Below, piece by piece: positions 42,484-53,834 of a DNA stretch of 64,000 nucleotides. The DNA comes from Saussurea involucrata (lineage: Eukaryota; Streptophyta; Magnoliopsida; Asterales; Asteraceae). Where the stretch lies: positions 133,105,501-133,169,500 of the forward strand of contig CM066324.1 in NCBI GenBank assembly GCA_033807775.1, in the 5' to 3' direction. How positions within the stretch are numbered: position 1 is the first letter of the stretch; every line of letters begins with the position of its first letter. The position numbers were made by a program, and so were the translations under genes. The notes beneath the pieces were generated by a model, which made no database searches, was not told where the DNA came from, and saw nothing but the letters and a program-made list of their open reading frames with translations.

Positions 42484-43520
42484 GAGTGAAATGTGGATTT
42501 GGTCTATGTGGTTGTGTTTTCTTTGATTATGGTCCTCATTCTATGTTTATTACGGATATAGTTCTAGTGGTATGCAATATATTGTGGCTATGGTTCCTCA
42601 ACACTAAGTTTGAAAGATTAAAGATATCATGAGCCTTGCACATGATGGCTATAATTGTCAATTTACCTTTCTCTTTCAATTAAAGTGTATGTTTTTAAAA
42701 CAAATAATACTTAATCGTGGATTTGGTCCCTATGCATCATTCATCATCTTTAAAACTATCCTAACAAATTTTTCCATAACATTAATATAAAATAATAATA
42801 CATTCAATTACATTAAAACATAATATAAAATAATAATACATTCGGTTTCATTAATAATACATTTAATTTTTTTTAACGGCAACAAAACTTTTATACCACT
42901 AGAATAACAAAATACAAGGTTCATAAACAAACCACGAAATCACCGCAGGAAGGAAGCAGGGGAAATCAAAACTTACAAAACAGAAACAAGAAAACACAAC
43001 CAAGAAGTCGAAGGAAAAATGTTTGTGAGGTTCAAACTGTCCTCGCCCCTTACCCAAACCTTCAGCAAAGAAAACTGTCGGCCGACCACTCCGAGTGCCC
43101 CCCTGCCCCTCTATCTACTCGAACCGCGAGTATTCGGGGCTGTCACCAAACTGCTACGTTGTTGCTGGGCCTGAGAGCCAGACCGTCCAATCCAACATTT
43201 ATTTTTGTTAGAAAATTTTCTATTTCTTCGATATTTTAATCATAAATGAGTTTTGAAGATGATGAGTGATGCATAAGAACCAAATCCACAATTCAGTATT
43301 TTTTTGTTTAAAACGTATAGGTTAATTGAAAGAGAAAATTAAATTGACAATTATACCCATCATGTGCAAAACACATGATGCCTTTAACCTTTCAAACTTA
43401 ACGGTGTTAGTGTTGAAGGACCCTAACCACAACATATTGCATACTGCAGAGACTATATCTATAAAAACACTGAATAAGAACCATAATCAAAGAAAACACA
43501 AAACTACGATGACCAAATCC
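42484..43520. mobile_element. GAGTGAAAT-ended foldback with a nested insertion
   Basis: The left end GAGTGAAATGTGGATTTGG and the right segment ATGACCAAATCC, preceded by TCAAAGAAAACACAAAAC, are inverted. AAGTATTA stands on both outer sides, consistent with a Mutator-type duplication, but the right tip is shortened by about 10 bases. The segment at 42862-43198 splits it. Confidence 0.6.
42862..43198 (-). mobile_element. possible LINE 3' end, inserted in the foldback
   Basis: Read on the minus strand it is GC-richer DNA (CGGTTCGAGTAGATAGAGGG, GGTCGGCCGACAG) that grades into T-rich sequence and ends GCCGTTAAAAAAAATT, like a 5'-truncated LINE with a poly-A tail. ACATTTA-containing flanks on both sides could be the target duplication. 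No protein motif is seen. Confidence 0.4.
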
Positions 43521-43829
43521 AAGTATTATATATTTTTGGTTATTATAGTTGATTATCTAATTAATATTATCTTATTATTGGGATAAGGTAGATTTAAATA
43601 TCGATTAATTAAATAAGATAAAAATACAATAAAGAAGAAGAGGAAGCACATGGGATTAAAAAAGTGTGAGGTTAAAATTGGTAAGTAAGGCTACAAATTA
43701 CAAAGTCTGTTTGGTGTCAGTTTTTATTCCCCTTCTCAAAGGTTACCTACATGTACATGGTCCCCCTATCACCTCCCCTCATTATTCTTAGATTTCCTGA
43801 CTTTTTTTGTTTTATTCAAAATTAATTAA

Positions 43830-44107
43830 GAGGCTGTTTGGGATTACTTATTTAAAATAACTTATGTTTATTTTTAAAAGTGTTTATTTATTTATGTGGT
43901 CATAAAAGATAGTTTTATAGAAAAGAGTAATAAAATAAATAAGTGAATAAACAATTTTAAATAAGTCAGAATTAAGTAACTTATCTGCGGTGTGAAAAAA
44001 TCATAAGTACTTTTTGTTTTTCACTCCAAACACTAGAAATAGTTTATTTGCGGTGTGAAAAAGCAATAAGCAAATAAGTCAAAAAACTAAGCAATCCCAA
44101 ACACCCC
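43830..44107. mobile_element. Tourist-like MITE, 278 bp
   Basis: Ends GAGGCTGTTTGGGATTACTT and AAGCAATCCCAAACACCCC. TAA duplications at 43827-43829 and 44108-44110. The interior has inverted TTATTTGCGGTGTGAAAAA-type segments, shared with the copy at 61858-62160. Confidence 0.87.
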
Positions 44108-44256
44108 TAAAACCCACCTAAACAAACCATATGGCGTTAATTTTATGGTTAAACCATGTATAATTATGGTGGAAGGATCAAATGGTCAAATCAAAAAGAT
44201 ATTTATTTAAGAAGATAAGAAAACAGTTAAATCATATGTAATTAATCTTAGGATGA

Positions 44257-44290
<34 letters not shown>

Positions 44291-44766
44291 ACAAATTTAT
44301 TAAAAATGAAAGATTCTTATATAAATCAATGAAAATAATATAGAGCAGCAAAAACAATCCATAACCCTTACTTGAATTTGCAAATTCTTCGCGAAAAATG
44401 AATGGATTAAGCTTGCACAATCGCAGTGTGCTAAGATAAAATTTCGCCGGTGAATTGGGCGTATTTGATGATGGAAGAAGTCAGATTGACTTTGTTCGTA
44501 AAACCACATTTTTTCCTTAACGAAGTTCCAACAATTTTACATTAATGGCAAAAAAAGGTTTGCATGCGGCTTTGGCTGCGTCTTCATGTCGTGGGTCATA
44601 GTCGTGTGAATCACGCGTGGTTTTGTACGTGATGTTAGTGTAAAATCACATGTGATTCGGCCGTTTTTTTTAAAATAAATATCGTTCTTGTTTAAACCCG
44701 ACTCTAGTACTCTACAATTATTTGTGCACACACACACACATATATATATATATATACACACACACA
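44108..44766. other. intergenic with microsatellites and a CACATGTGAT repeat
   Basis: (TA)n at about 44261-44287 and (CA)n-(TA)n-(CA)n at about 44730-44766. Between them, 44560-44720 carries the AATCACATGTGATTCGGCCG plus GTTCTTGTTTAAACCCGA combination of the dispersed family seen at 7860 and 60600. No gene. Confidence 0.5.
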
Positions 44767-44990
44767 CTAAAAATTTAGTTGCAAAAACTTAACTTACATT
44801 GTGAATCGGAGGAAAAAAGAGAGTGTACATTGTGTCCCAAAATTTCACGATATATTTATCATAAATTAATGTATTATTTTTCATGAATAATGTAAACTTT
44901 TTACATTAATTTTTCATGATAAAAAGGACACGTGTTATACTCTTGTTTATTTGTTGGTTCACAATGGATCTATGCACTTATCTGGTGAAT
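44767..44990. repeat. foldback element with TTTTTCATGA words
   Basis: The left ACATTGTGAATCGG mirrors the right GGTTCACAATGGATC. Inside are TTTTTCATGA and TTATCATAAA words. The left flank is a CA/TA microsatellite. Structure resembles the palindrome-cluster elements at 4726 and 10769. Confidence 0.45.
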
Positions 44991-45001
44991 TTGGATTCTT
45001 A

Positions 45002-45265
45002 GGCTATGTTTGGCAAACTAGCTGATAAGCTAGCTGATGAAAAAGTCACGTGTGACAAAAAGTAGCTTATAAGCATTTAAATAACAAAAAAATGACATAT
45101 TAAAAAAATAGTTAATAAATAATAATTAATATTAATGAGTGCATAATTGGAATATTTACAAAAAGCTACTCATAAGCTACTCCAAGTATCTTTTTAAAAA
45201 GTTAGCTTATGGTTATCCAAACATGTACCCTAAAAATAAGCTAGTTTTTTTTGCCAAACAATGCC
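45002..45265. mobile_element. Tourist-like MITE, GGCTATGTTTGG family
   Basis: Ends GGCTATGTTTGGCAAACTAG and GCCAAACAATGCC. TTA duplications at 44999-45001 and 45266-45268. Close to the copy at 13039-13338 but lacking part of its interior. Confidence 0.87.
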
Positions 45266-45578
45266 TTAGAAGAACTTGTGAATCAAACAAAAATGTAACA
45301 CCCTCAAATTTGGAACGAACAACTAACATTAAAATTCAATAACATAACCATAGTAAATAAAATCATTTCTACATTTCATTCCTCAAAATACCTCGGAATT
45401 TAAAACATCATAAATTCTACAGTTTGTAACTTAAGACGTCCGTTACTTAACACAACATAAGTTGCTAGTCCAACAAGTGCGGAAAACTTCACTACTCAAG
45501 TCACCTCTCGTGCACTCTACTAGTACTCGCCACTTCGCAATGTAGCTAGAGCTACCCCAACCTGAGCCTGTTGCACAT

Positions 45579-46282
45579 TGTTGGTGATTATGAAAAGAAA
45601 CACAAAATAAACATATATAATAACGCAGCGGAATAATCACCAAAAGGATCAACGTATTGCCAATATAATTAAACTAGAAATACAAATAACGATATACCTT
45701 TGTAGCGTGATTTGTACACCAATCGGGATCTACTTGTGTGCTCTTTTGAAACCAAGCATTCAATGGAGAATGCATCTAGAGTAGTCCACACTACACCTCC
45801 TTGATCACCACCGGATGTTAGTCCTCCTTAGTAACGGATCTTGTAGCTTCAATTAATCAAGAACGAAGCTAGAAGATCAAAGTGGAAAAAACCCAAGAGA
45901 GGGCTAAGGGTGGGGCGCCGATTTTAGAGAGAGGAGAGGAAAAATTAGGTTAGCTTAATTAGGTCATTAACATTTCTATTTATTAATGAACCCTAAAACT
46001 ACCTTGGGCCTCTTAAAGGTTCTCCCTAGTAAATCTTCATGGGCCTTGAATTAATTAAGTTAATAGGCTAGCTATTAACTTAAATCCAATACAAACCCAT
46101 TAATCCACTATTAATGATTTGTGCCCATTTAATTACCCCATGTTACTTAGGCTATTAATATAATGTAAATACAATAATTACATTATATATTAAATGGTAT
46201 CTCAGTGTATTGTGTGTGACCCTATAGGCCCATGTGTATCTAGCCATATAATTATATATTATGACACGAGCATATTCCAACA
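45579..46282 (-). repeat. 3' LTR of Copia-2
   Basis: Pairs with 52809-53512. CACAT target duplication on the outer side. Both LTRs contain a CTTCATTGGG-free, AT-rich 3' half with TTAATTAAGTTAATAGGCTAG. Confidence 0.92.
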
Positions 46283-47138
46283 GCTCCCACTTGCACACAT
46301 CATAATAACAAGTAATTATACAAGCAAAGGTTAGCGTCTAGCAACACGCCAATGCCCCTAGAGACACATGAGGCTAGTTTCTTTAAACGTCTCATTTTAA
46401 ATGGTTTATTAAATCAGTCATCCCTTTGTTACAGATACCTTGTTGAATACTAGACATGGATCATATGTCATTCTAATTATTCAACGATTCTGTTTCTCGA
46501 TCTGTTTGTTGAAGTAGATTACCAAATTAATCAAGCATCATCTTAATTACATTTGGGTACGGCCGTACAAACATCTATTCAATTCATCGAGGGGCCCAGT
46601 AGTATCTAACTCCATTACATGTAGAGGAACAAATCCTATTTTGACTGCACGTGTCTGTCATGTGCTTCATGTCACTCCTGAAGATGATTTTTATAGCAGC
46701 CTTATTAAGGACAGCGTTTAACCATATCAAAGACCGACATTCCACCCATACAAAACCTGTTTGCATCTCAAGTCTAAGGACGAGTGACATAACCATTTGC
46801 GAGATTCACTGGTGACGCCGATCCATGCAGTGAACTCTCGTAGGTTGGGTCAGTCCAATGTTCATCACCAATGAACAACATGTGAGTTTGGTGGCATCAT
46901 CATTAATATTCATTCACTAATGAATATCACCAATACGCTCACATTTGCCTTAATTCGATGATACTCCCGTATCATCAACTGATAATGGACAATTTTGAAC
47001 AAATAATTTATTCATGGATTAAACATGCAAATATAGAACACGGTTGATATAAATGAAAACGATCATACCAGGTACATCAATTCATTGTGAAAATAAAAAC
47101 TGTTCAACGTTCCAATTATTCAATTACTAAAAACATAT
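46283..47138 (-). other. Copia-2 post-pol non-coding region
   Basis: Between the pol stop codon and the 3' LTR. No domain is seen in the 70-codon frame at 46584-46796. It contains ATTCATTCACTAATGAATAT inverted words near 46905. Confidence 0.6.
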
Positions 47139-50100
47139 CTACATGAGACTACTAGCTGGTCGAAGTCCAATGTTCCTAGCCTGCTCGATATGTTTGGTAC
47201 AAGACATTGGCTTCGTAAAAGGATCAGCTAAGTTGTCATCTGTGTGAACTTTGAGAAGACGAATATCACCCATCTCGATAGCCTCTTGAATGTAGTGAGC
47301 CTTCCGGCGAAAGTGTTTGGCGCCCTTTTGAACTCCAGGTTCGTTGGCTATGATAATGGCACCAGAATTATCGCAGTACATATCCATGGGTCTTTCATTA
47401 CTGGGGACAATGCCAAGCCCATAAATGAATTTCCGTATCCAAACAGCCTCCATTGCAGCTTCGGAAGCAGCTATGTATTCAGCTTCTGTAGAAGACATCG
47501 CAATAGTGCTTTGCTTAGCACTCTTCCAGTCAACAGCACCTCCGTTCATGACGAAAATGTAGCCAGTCTGAGATCGAGAATCATCTTGATCTGTTTCGAA
47601 ACTAGCATCAGTGTAGCAAGTAACACTGAGCTCTCTTTCTATATCACCCCCATAAACAAGGAACATATCTTTGGTATTTCGAAGATACTTCAGTATGTTC
47701 TTAACAGCAGTCCAGTGACTTTCTCCTGGATTCTGTTGGTATCTACTCGTAAGGTTCTGAGAGAACGCTACATCAGGTCTAGTGCACCTCACTGCATACA
47801 TGATGGATCCCACAGCCGAAGCATAGGGGATTCCCTTCATCCGCTTCACCTCATCAGGTGTGGATGGTCCCTGAGTCTTACTCAAGTTTACATTGTGTTG
47901 CATTGGAAGACTTCCACGTTTGGAAGCATCCATTCTAAACCGTTTTAAAATTTTGTCAATGTACGCACTTTGACTTAAACCAATTAACCGCTTCGATCTA
48001 TCTCGATAGATCTTGATTCCTAGGATGTACGCCGCTTCGCCTAAATCTTTCATGGCAAAACATTTTCCAAGCCAGGATTTGACATCTTGTAGCATTGGAA
48101 CGTTGTTCCCCATGAGCAATATGTCATCAACATATAAGATTAGAAAAACGGCGATGCTCCCACTAGCTCTCATATATACACATGGCTCATCAAGGTTTTG
48201 AGTGAAACCATACGTTTTGATTTCCTCATCGAACCTTTTATTCCAACTTCTGGATGCTTGCTTCAGTCCATAAATGGATCTTTGAAGCTTGCATACTTTC
48301 TCGGGATGTTTCAGATTCACAAAACCCTCAGGTTGCACCATGTAAACGTCTTCATCAAGGTGACCGTTCAAGAAGGCGGTTTTGACATCCATTTGCCAAA
48401 TCTCATAGTCATGGTACGCTGCTATGGCTATAAGAATCCTAATAGCTTTAACGTCAGCAACAGGCGAGAAGGTTTCTTCATAGTCAACCCCGTAGGTTTG
48501 AGTGTAACCCTTTGCTACTAGACGAGCTTTATAGGTGTGTACATTGCCATCCATGTCGGTCTTCTTCTTGAAGATCCATTTGCTTCCGACAGTCTTGCTG
48601 TTCAGAGGAAGATCAACCAAGTTCTAGACTTGATTGTCTTTCATGGATTGCATTTCAGCATTCATAGCTTCAAGCCATTTATCGGATTCTAGATCCAACA
48701 ATGCAGCTTGATAGTTAGAGGGTTCACCATGATCCCCAAAATTCTGCTCCTCAGCATCGATATAATAACTATATCGTTTAGGTGCTCGAGGTGTCCTTGC
48801 AGATCTACGAATGGGAATTACATCATTCTGTGGTTCAACATCTGCATGTTCAACCTCAGCGTGATGTTCGCTAGTGTCACCAGGAGGTTGCGCATCTTCG
48901 CTTTGAATCTCGTCAAGGTCTACTGTGCTCCCACTTGCTTCTTGTAAAATGAGACTGTTCTCAAGAAACTCAGCATACCGAGCAACAAATATTTTGTTTT
49001 CGGGTGGGTAGTAGAAATAGTAACCCATTGTTTTCTTTGGGTACCTTACGAAGATACACTTGATAGATCTAGGCTCAAGTTTGTTCGGTGTGTCTCATCA
49101 CAACCCCAGACCTTCAAGTAAGACAGATTAGGGACTTTCCCGTGCCGTATTTCATATGGTGTCTTATCAACCTTCTTTGTCGGAACCATATTGAGTATGC
49201 GAGCAACAGACTCTAGAGCATAACCCCAAAAAGATAGTGGCAAAGTAGTTAGACTCATCATGGATCGAACCATGTCTAGCAAAGTTCGATTTCTCCTTTC
49301 AGATACACCATTATGTTGTGGAGTGTATGGAGGAGTTAATTGTGAGACAATCCCACACTTAGTCAGATGGTCTAAAAACTCTTGACTCATATACTCTCCT
49401 CCTCGATCAGATCGGAGAGCCTTAATAGTCTTGCCGAGTTGATTTTCTACTTCACTTTGAAAGGCTTTGAACGTTTCAAAGGCTTCATGTTTATGTTTAA
49501 TCAAGTAAACATAACCATAGCGACTGAAATCATCAGTGAAAGTGATGAAGTAGTTAGCACCTTCCCTAGACACAGTTCTAAATGGGCCACATACATCAGT
49601 ATGTATGAGTCCAAGAAGATCTTTGGCTCTTTCACCTACATGGGAGAAAGGTTTTCTTGTAATTTTCCCAGATATGCAAGAGAGGCATTTATCAAACGAC
49701 TCATCATCGGATGACTTTAGAAGCCCATCGTGTTGCAGCTTTATAATGCGTTTCTTGCTTATGTGGTAAAGACGACAGTGCCATAGGTAAGTTGAATCCA
49801 AATTACGTTTGGATTTCTTAGTGCTACACGTGTATATAGAACTATCGTTTGAAACAAGATTATCCATGTCAATTTCAAAAATATCATCACGAGGAATAGC
49901 ATTAAAATAAAATATATTATCCTTAGAAACCGAAATGCCATAATCCGTAAAAACATGGATAAAACCATTTTTCTTCAAACGAGAAAGCGAAACAATACCC
50001 CTAGTAATAATAGGTGAATAATGACAATTGTCTAAAACAAGAATCAATCCATTAGGGAGGATAAGATCAAATCTCCCTATAACTTTAACAGTTGCACGCA

Positions 50101-51118
50101 TTCCATTGCCTACGTACAGGTCCAAAGCTCCGTCGTTTAGCTTTCTACTTCCCCTTAGTCTCTGCACGTTATTACAAATGTGAGTTCCACAACCGGTATC
50201 ATAAACCCAGGATTTACTAGGGAAAGCATAGAGTTCTATAGTGAAGATACCTGATGTGCTAGCCGGGGTAGCTTTGTTCTTCTTCAACTCTGCCAGGTAA
50301 GTAGGACAGTTCCTCTTCCAGTGGCCTATCACTCCACAGTGATGGCAGGTGGCGTCCTTTGCAGGGTGCTCCTTTTTAGCAGGTGGGGGGATCTTAGGTT
50401 TAGGTTTATAAACATGTTTACCCTTGCCACGACCCTTGCCATGTGCTTGCGGTTTGGATTTCTGGATTTTTCCTTCCCTGATTGCTAGAACAGCAGGAGC
50501 TTTCTTTGGCATCCCTTGCTCTGCAAGCTTCAGCATAGCATGCAGTTCAGAGATAGTCTTCCCCATGCTATGCATGTTATAGTTCATAACAAACTGGTCA
50601 TAGTCCTTGGATAGTGAGGTAAGAATCAAGCTCACTCCAAGAACTTGTGGCATGGGGTAACCAAGACGCTCCATACGGTCAAGATAGCCTTTCATCTTCA
50701 AGACGTAAGAGCTAACTGACTGGCCATCCTCCTGTTTACAAGCGTGGAATGCTTTGACTGTTTCAAACAGTTCCTGTTTTTCCTGTTGTTGAAACATAGT
50801 TTTCAACTCTCGTAACATCTCAAATGATGTGAGTTCCTCCATGTTCTTTTGGATCTCGGGGGTCATGCTCACCAGCATGAGAGCAACTACTTCTTGTTGT
50901 TCGTTAAACCTACGGGTGTAGGCTGTGCGAACTGCAGCAGAAGCAGTGGCAGGAGGTGCCTCAGGTAAGGCCTCTTCCAGATGGATCAACTTATTTTCAG
51001 CTCTGAGGACGATCCTCAGATTTCGATACCAGTCGATAAAGTTGATTCCTGTCAGTTTCTCTTTTTCAAGAACTGACCTGATAGTTGAGTTGCTTAGGGT
51101 TTGATTTGTTGTTGACAT
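47139..51118 (-). pseudogene. gag-pol: Copia Gag-Pol, interrupted by a frameshift and a stop
   Basis: Gag starts at the ATG at 51118 (MSTTNQTLSN). Then come a CCHC knuckle (CHHCGVIGHWKRNC), protease (WVYDTGCGTHICNN), GAG-pre-integrase (LWHCRLYHISKKRI, second His shifted) and integrase (HTDVCGPF, SDRGGEY, NGVSERRNRT). A deletion after YLKVWGC near 49095 shifts the frame, and the 690-codon frame ends at 49046. The next frame covers MGYYFYYPPENK to 48624, where TAG replaces the Trp expected in the QVWNLVDLP region. The last part (to 47139) has reverse transcriptase (YVDDILLMG) and RNase H (SSTEAEY, YCDNSG). Not functional as a polyprotein. Confidence 0.93.
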
Positions 51119-52808
51119 CTACAGACATACAAAGTTCAAAATTAGTAATTTCAATAATTAATCCTTTTTTTTAATTAACTACCCAAGTTTTACTTTTAAA
51201 ACAATTAATTTACGAAAAAGGCTAAGATCCTCATTGAGGTTCTATCATCACATCAGTTGATCTGCTAGCAATGATAGATTCAATAGGTAGGTGACGTTTA
51301 CCAATTGCATTACAAGTGAAATTCTTAGATCCTTATGGGACCCATGGCATCTAGTGGCCGAGCAACTAGTGTCAAGCTGGCATGTTTAGTCCCATCCTTG
51401 CCTCGGGTTAAGGTCTCACCTGCTTAACTCGATTAAGTCATCCAATTTGAAATCATGTGGAAATAGATCTAGGTCTCACGCATAGACAATAATCACCTCG
51501 GGATTACATTCAACCTAGGTCTCACGCATAGGCAAAAGGTAATGGCGAGGGATTTCAAGCTAATTGGACGGCATGACTTAAAATTGTGATGGGTATAGTA
51601 TTTTGATTAAACGTGTCAAAAAAATGTACGAAAGAAGCATGCATTCTTCATTCGTAGCATAAGTTAAAAACATTTCTTAACTTGGATTCTAATTTGTTTT
51701 ATTTTATGCGTGTCGAGATGTCCATTTAATATATAACCTATATGAGATATTAATTAGCTTGGACATTACATAAATTAAATAACCGATAAAACTCTTTTAA
51801 GCGTTATTTATATAAAACAATAAGTTTCAAATCCAATTTAAACTTATATTAACTAAATCTTTAGATTTAGTTTTAAAAGTGGTATGTGTTTAATTTTATG
51901 TTTGAAAATCCCATTTGCAAGTTATAATATCAAAGACATAGATAACAATGCAACATAAAAGAAAATAAACACACAACCAAAATGTGCAAAACCTCAACCG
52001 ATGAACACCTATGCTTGATCTCGTGAGCCATCACACGGACCAAGAGGGCAACTAAGGACGGGCCAACATAAACCCTTTTTGGGCTCCCACTTGCTCCAAG
52101 ACTATCAAGAGCAAGTAGAACCCACAAGAACATTCGAACACAAAACTGTCTGGAAAAACGCAGCAGCTTCGGGGTCCGAAACGACATGGAAGGAGTCTTC
52201 TCCAATCGAAACATCCTTCTGCAAAATTGTGCCCCTACGTCTTATGGAACTCCAGCAACAAGAATCATCCCAATCCGATGTGCCAAACTCCGGGAAATCC
52301 ATTTTTCACGCCGGCTGTCCAGCAGCTCCGAAAAATGCTTCTCGTCTCTAACTTGTCGCCATTCGATTCCGAGCAATGGTTACAATATTTGATAAAATAA
52401 ATTTATCTACTACTAAATCAAGAAAAAAAAATTGCCTAAACTATTACAACCCAAAAACTCGACAAATAATTAAACAAAGCACACAAACGGTCAAGGTTTT
52501 CATCGATTTTGCACATCAACATAATAATACAATATCATTAAGATTGTTGGCTTGGTCCATGATAAAATGCATGTTTTACCATGGATCTAAAACACTTACA
52601 ATAAGTAAAAAAAACAAGCCAACGAAAACGAAGAAAAACTACAATAATTAATCTACGATTAGTATATGTAACTTGTGGCTATAGGATCTTAAAATACATT
52701 ATTTTAGACCCAACGATGGTCGAAATTTTCAGAAAAAAAGACTTTAGTTTTAGCCACTTTTACATATACAAGTTAATCATATGGCACATACGATGACTCT
52801 GATACCAC
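51119..52808 (-). other. Copia-2 leader, 1.7 kb
   Basis: Long non-coding leader between the 5' LTR and gag. It contains CCTAGGTCTCACGCATAG(A/G)CAA repeated near 51470 and 51513. The frames at 51930-52400 on both strands overlap each other and match nothing known to me. Confidence 0.6.
52797..52807 (-). promoter_or_regulatory. tRNA-Met primer-binding site of Copia-2
   Basis: Minus-strand TGGTATCAGAG starts one base after the 5' LTR. Confidence 0.85.
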
Positions 52809-53512
52809 TGTTGGTGATTATGAAAAGAAACACAAAATAAACATATATAATAACGCAGCGGAATAATTACCAAAAGGATCAACGTATTGCCAATATAATT
52901 AAACTAGAAATACAAATAACGATATACCTTTGTAGCGTGATTTGTACACCAATCGGGATCTACTTGTGTGCTCTTTTGAAACCAAGCATTCAATGGAGAA
53001 TGCCTCTAGAGTAGTCCACACTACACCTCCTTGATCACCACCGGATGCTAGTCCTCCTTAGTAACGGATCTTGTAGCTTCAATTAATCAAGAACGAATCT
53101 AGAAGATCAAAGTGGAAAAAACCCAAGAGAGGGCTAAGGGTGGGGCGCCGATTTTAGAGAGAGGAGAGGAAAAATTAGGTTAGCTTAATTAGGTCATTAA
53201 CATTTCTATTTATTAATGAACCCTAAAGCTACCTTGGGCCTCTTAAAGGTTCTCCCTAGTAAATTTTCATGGGCCTTGAATTAATTAAGTTAATAGGCTA
53301 GCTATTAACTTAAATCCAATACAAACCCATTAATCCACTATTAATGATTTGTGCCCATTTAATTACCCCATGTTACTTAGGCTATTAATATAATGTAAAT
53401 ACAATAATTACATTATATATTAAATGATATCTCAGTGTATTGTGTGTGACCCTATAGGCCCATGTGTATCTAGCCATATAATTATATATTATGACACGAG
53501 CATATTCCAACA
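52809..53512 (-). repeat. 5' LTR of Copia-2
   Basis: 704 bp. Differences from the 3' LTR include AATAATTACC/AATAATCACC, GCCTCTAGAG/GCATCTAGAG and GATGCTAG/GATGTTAG. CACAT follows its outer edge. Confidence 0.92.
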
Positions 53513-53834
53513 CACATGCCGACAAATAAAAAGGGTTAGGCTTACGCCTAGTGAGTTCAAGCATTTTATCATGACTACATAAAAACATAAGTCAAAAGAG
53601 TATTAGTTTAGTCATGATTTCGAAAGAGTTTACTTTAATTGCAAATCATCCATTTTCTAACTCACACATTTCCATGGGAAGGTTCCCGAAAGGTATAATA
53701 CGTTTTTCCAAAATGAATTACGTTTCCAACTCACTCAAATACGTGAATAAGTCTAGTTTAGGAAAAACCTTCAAATACGGTTGACAATACATACTCGACC
53801 CGTAAAACATGGAAACCATCCATTAGATATAACA

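Larger units (their letters stand above)
39360..43695. repeat. tandem segmental duplication, two diverged copies
   Basis: Copy A, about 39360-40726, and copy B, about 40727-43695, run in the same direction. Shared blocks include CTTTGAAGGATCTTCACA, ATAGTACATGTGATATACTT, ACAAAAATATTTATCTATAT and the closing GAGGAAGCACATGGG. Copy A has gained the MITE at 39744. Copy B has gained at least four insertions (41442, 42186, 42484 and 42862) and lacks the 39744 MITE. No gene is visible in either copy. Confidence 0.75.
45579..53512 (-). mobile_element. decayed Copia LTR retrotransposon, 7.9 kb
   Basis: LTRs of 704 bp each (45579-46282 and 52809-53512), TGTTGG...CCAACA, differing at about seven sites by eye (about 1%). 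CACAT target duplications are perfect at 45574-45578 and 53513-53517. The primer-binding site is at 52797-52807 and a purine tract (minus GTGGGAGC) adjoins 46283. Gag-pol is broken by one frameshift and one stop. A 0.86-kb non-coding stretch follows pol and a 1.7-kb leader precedes gag. Confidence 0.94.

Noticed and set aside
47244..47948. 234-codon plus-strand frame
   Set aside because: Antisense shadow of Copia-2 reverse transcriptase/RNase H.
51930..52400. Overlapping frames on both strands as an extra Copia-2 gene (env-like or antisense)
   Set aside because: No transmembrane or coiled-coil pattern, and it lies in the leader rather than between pol and the 3' LTR.
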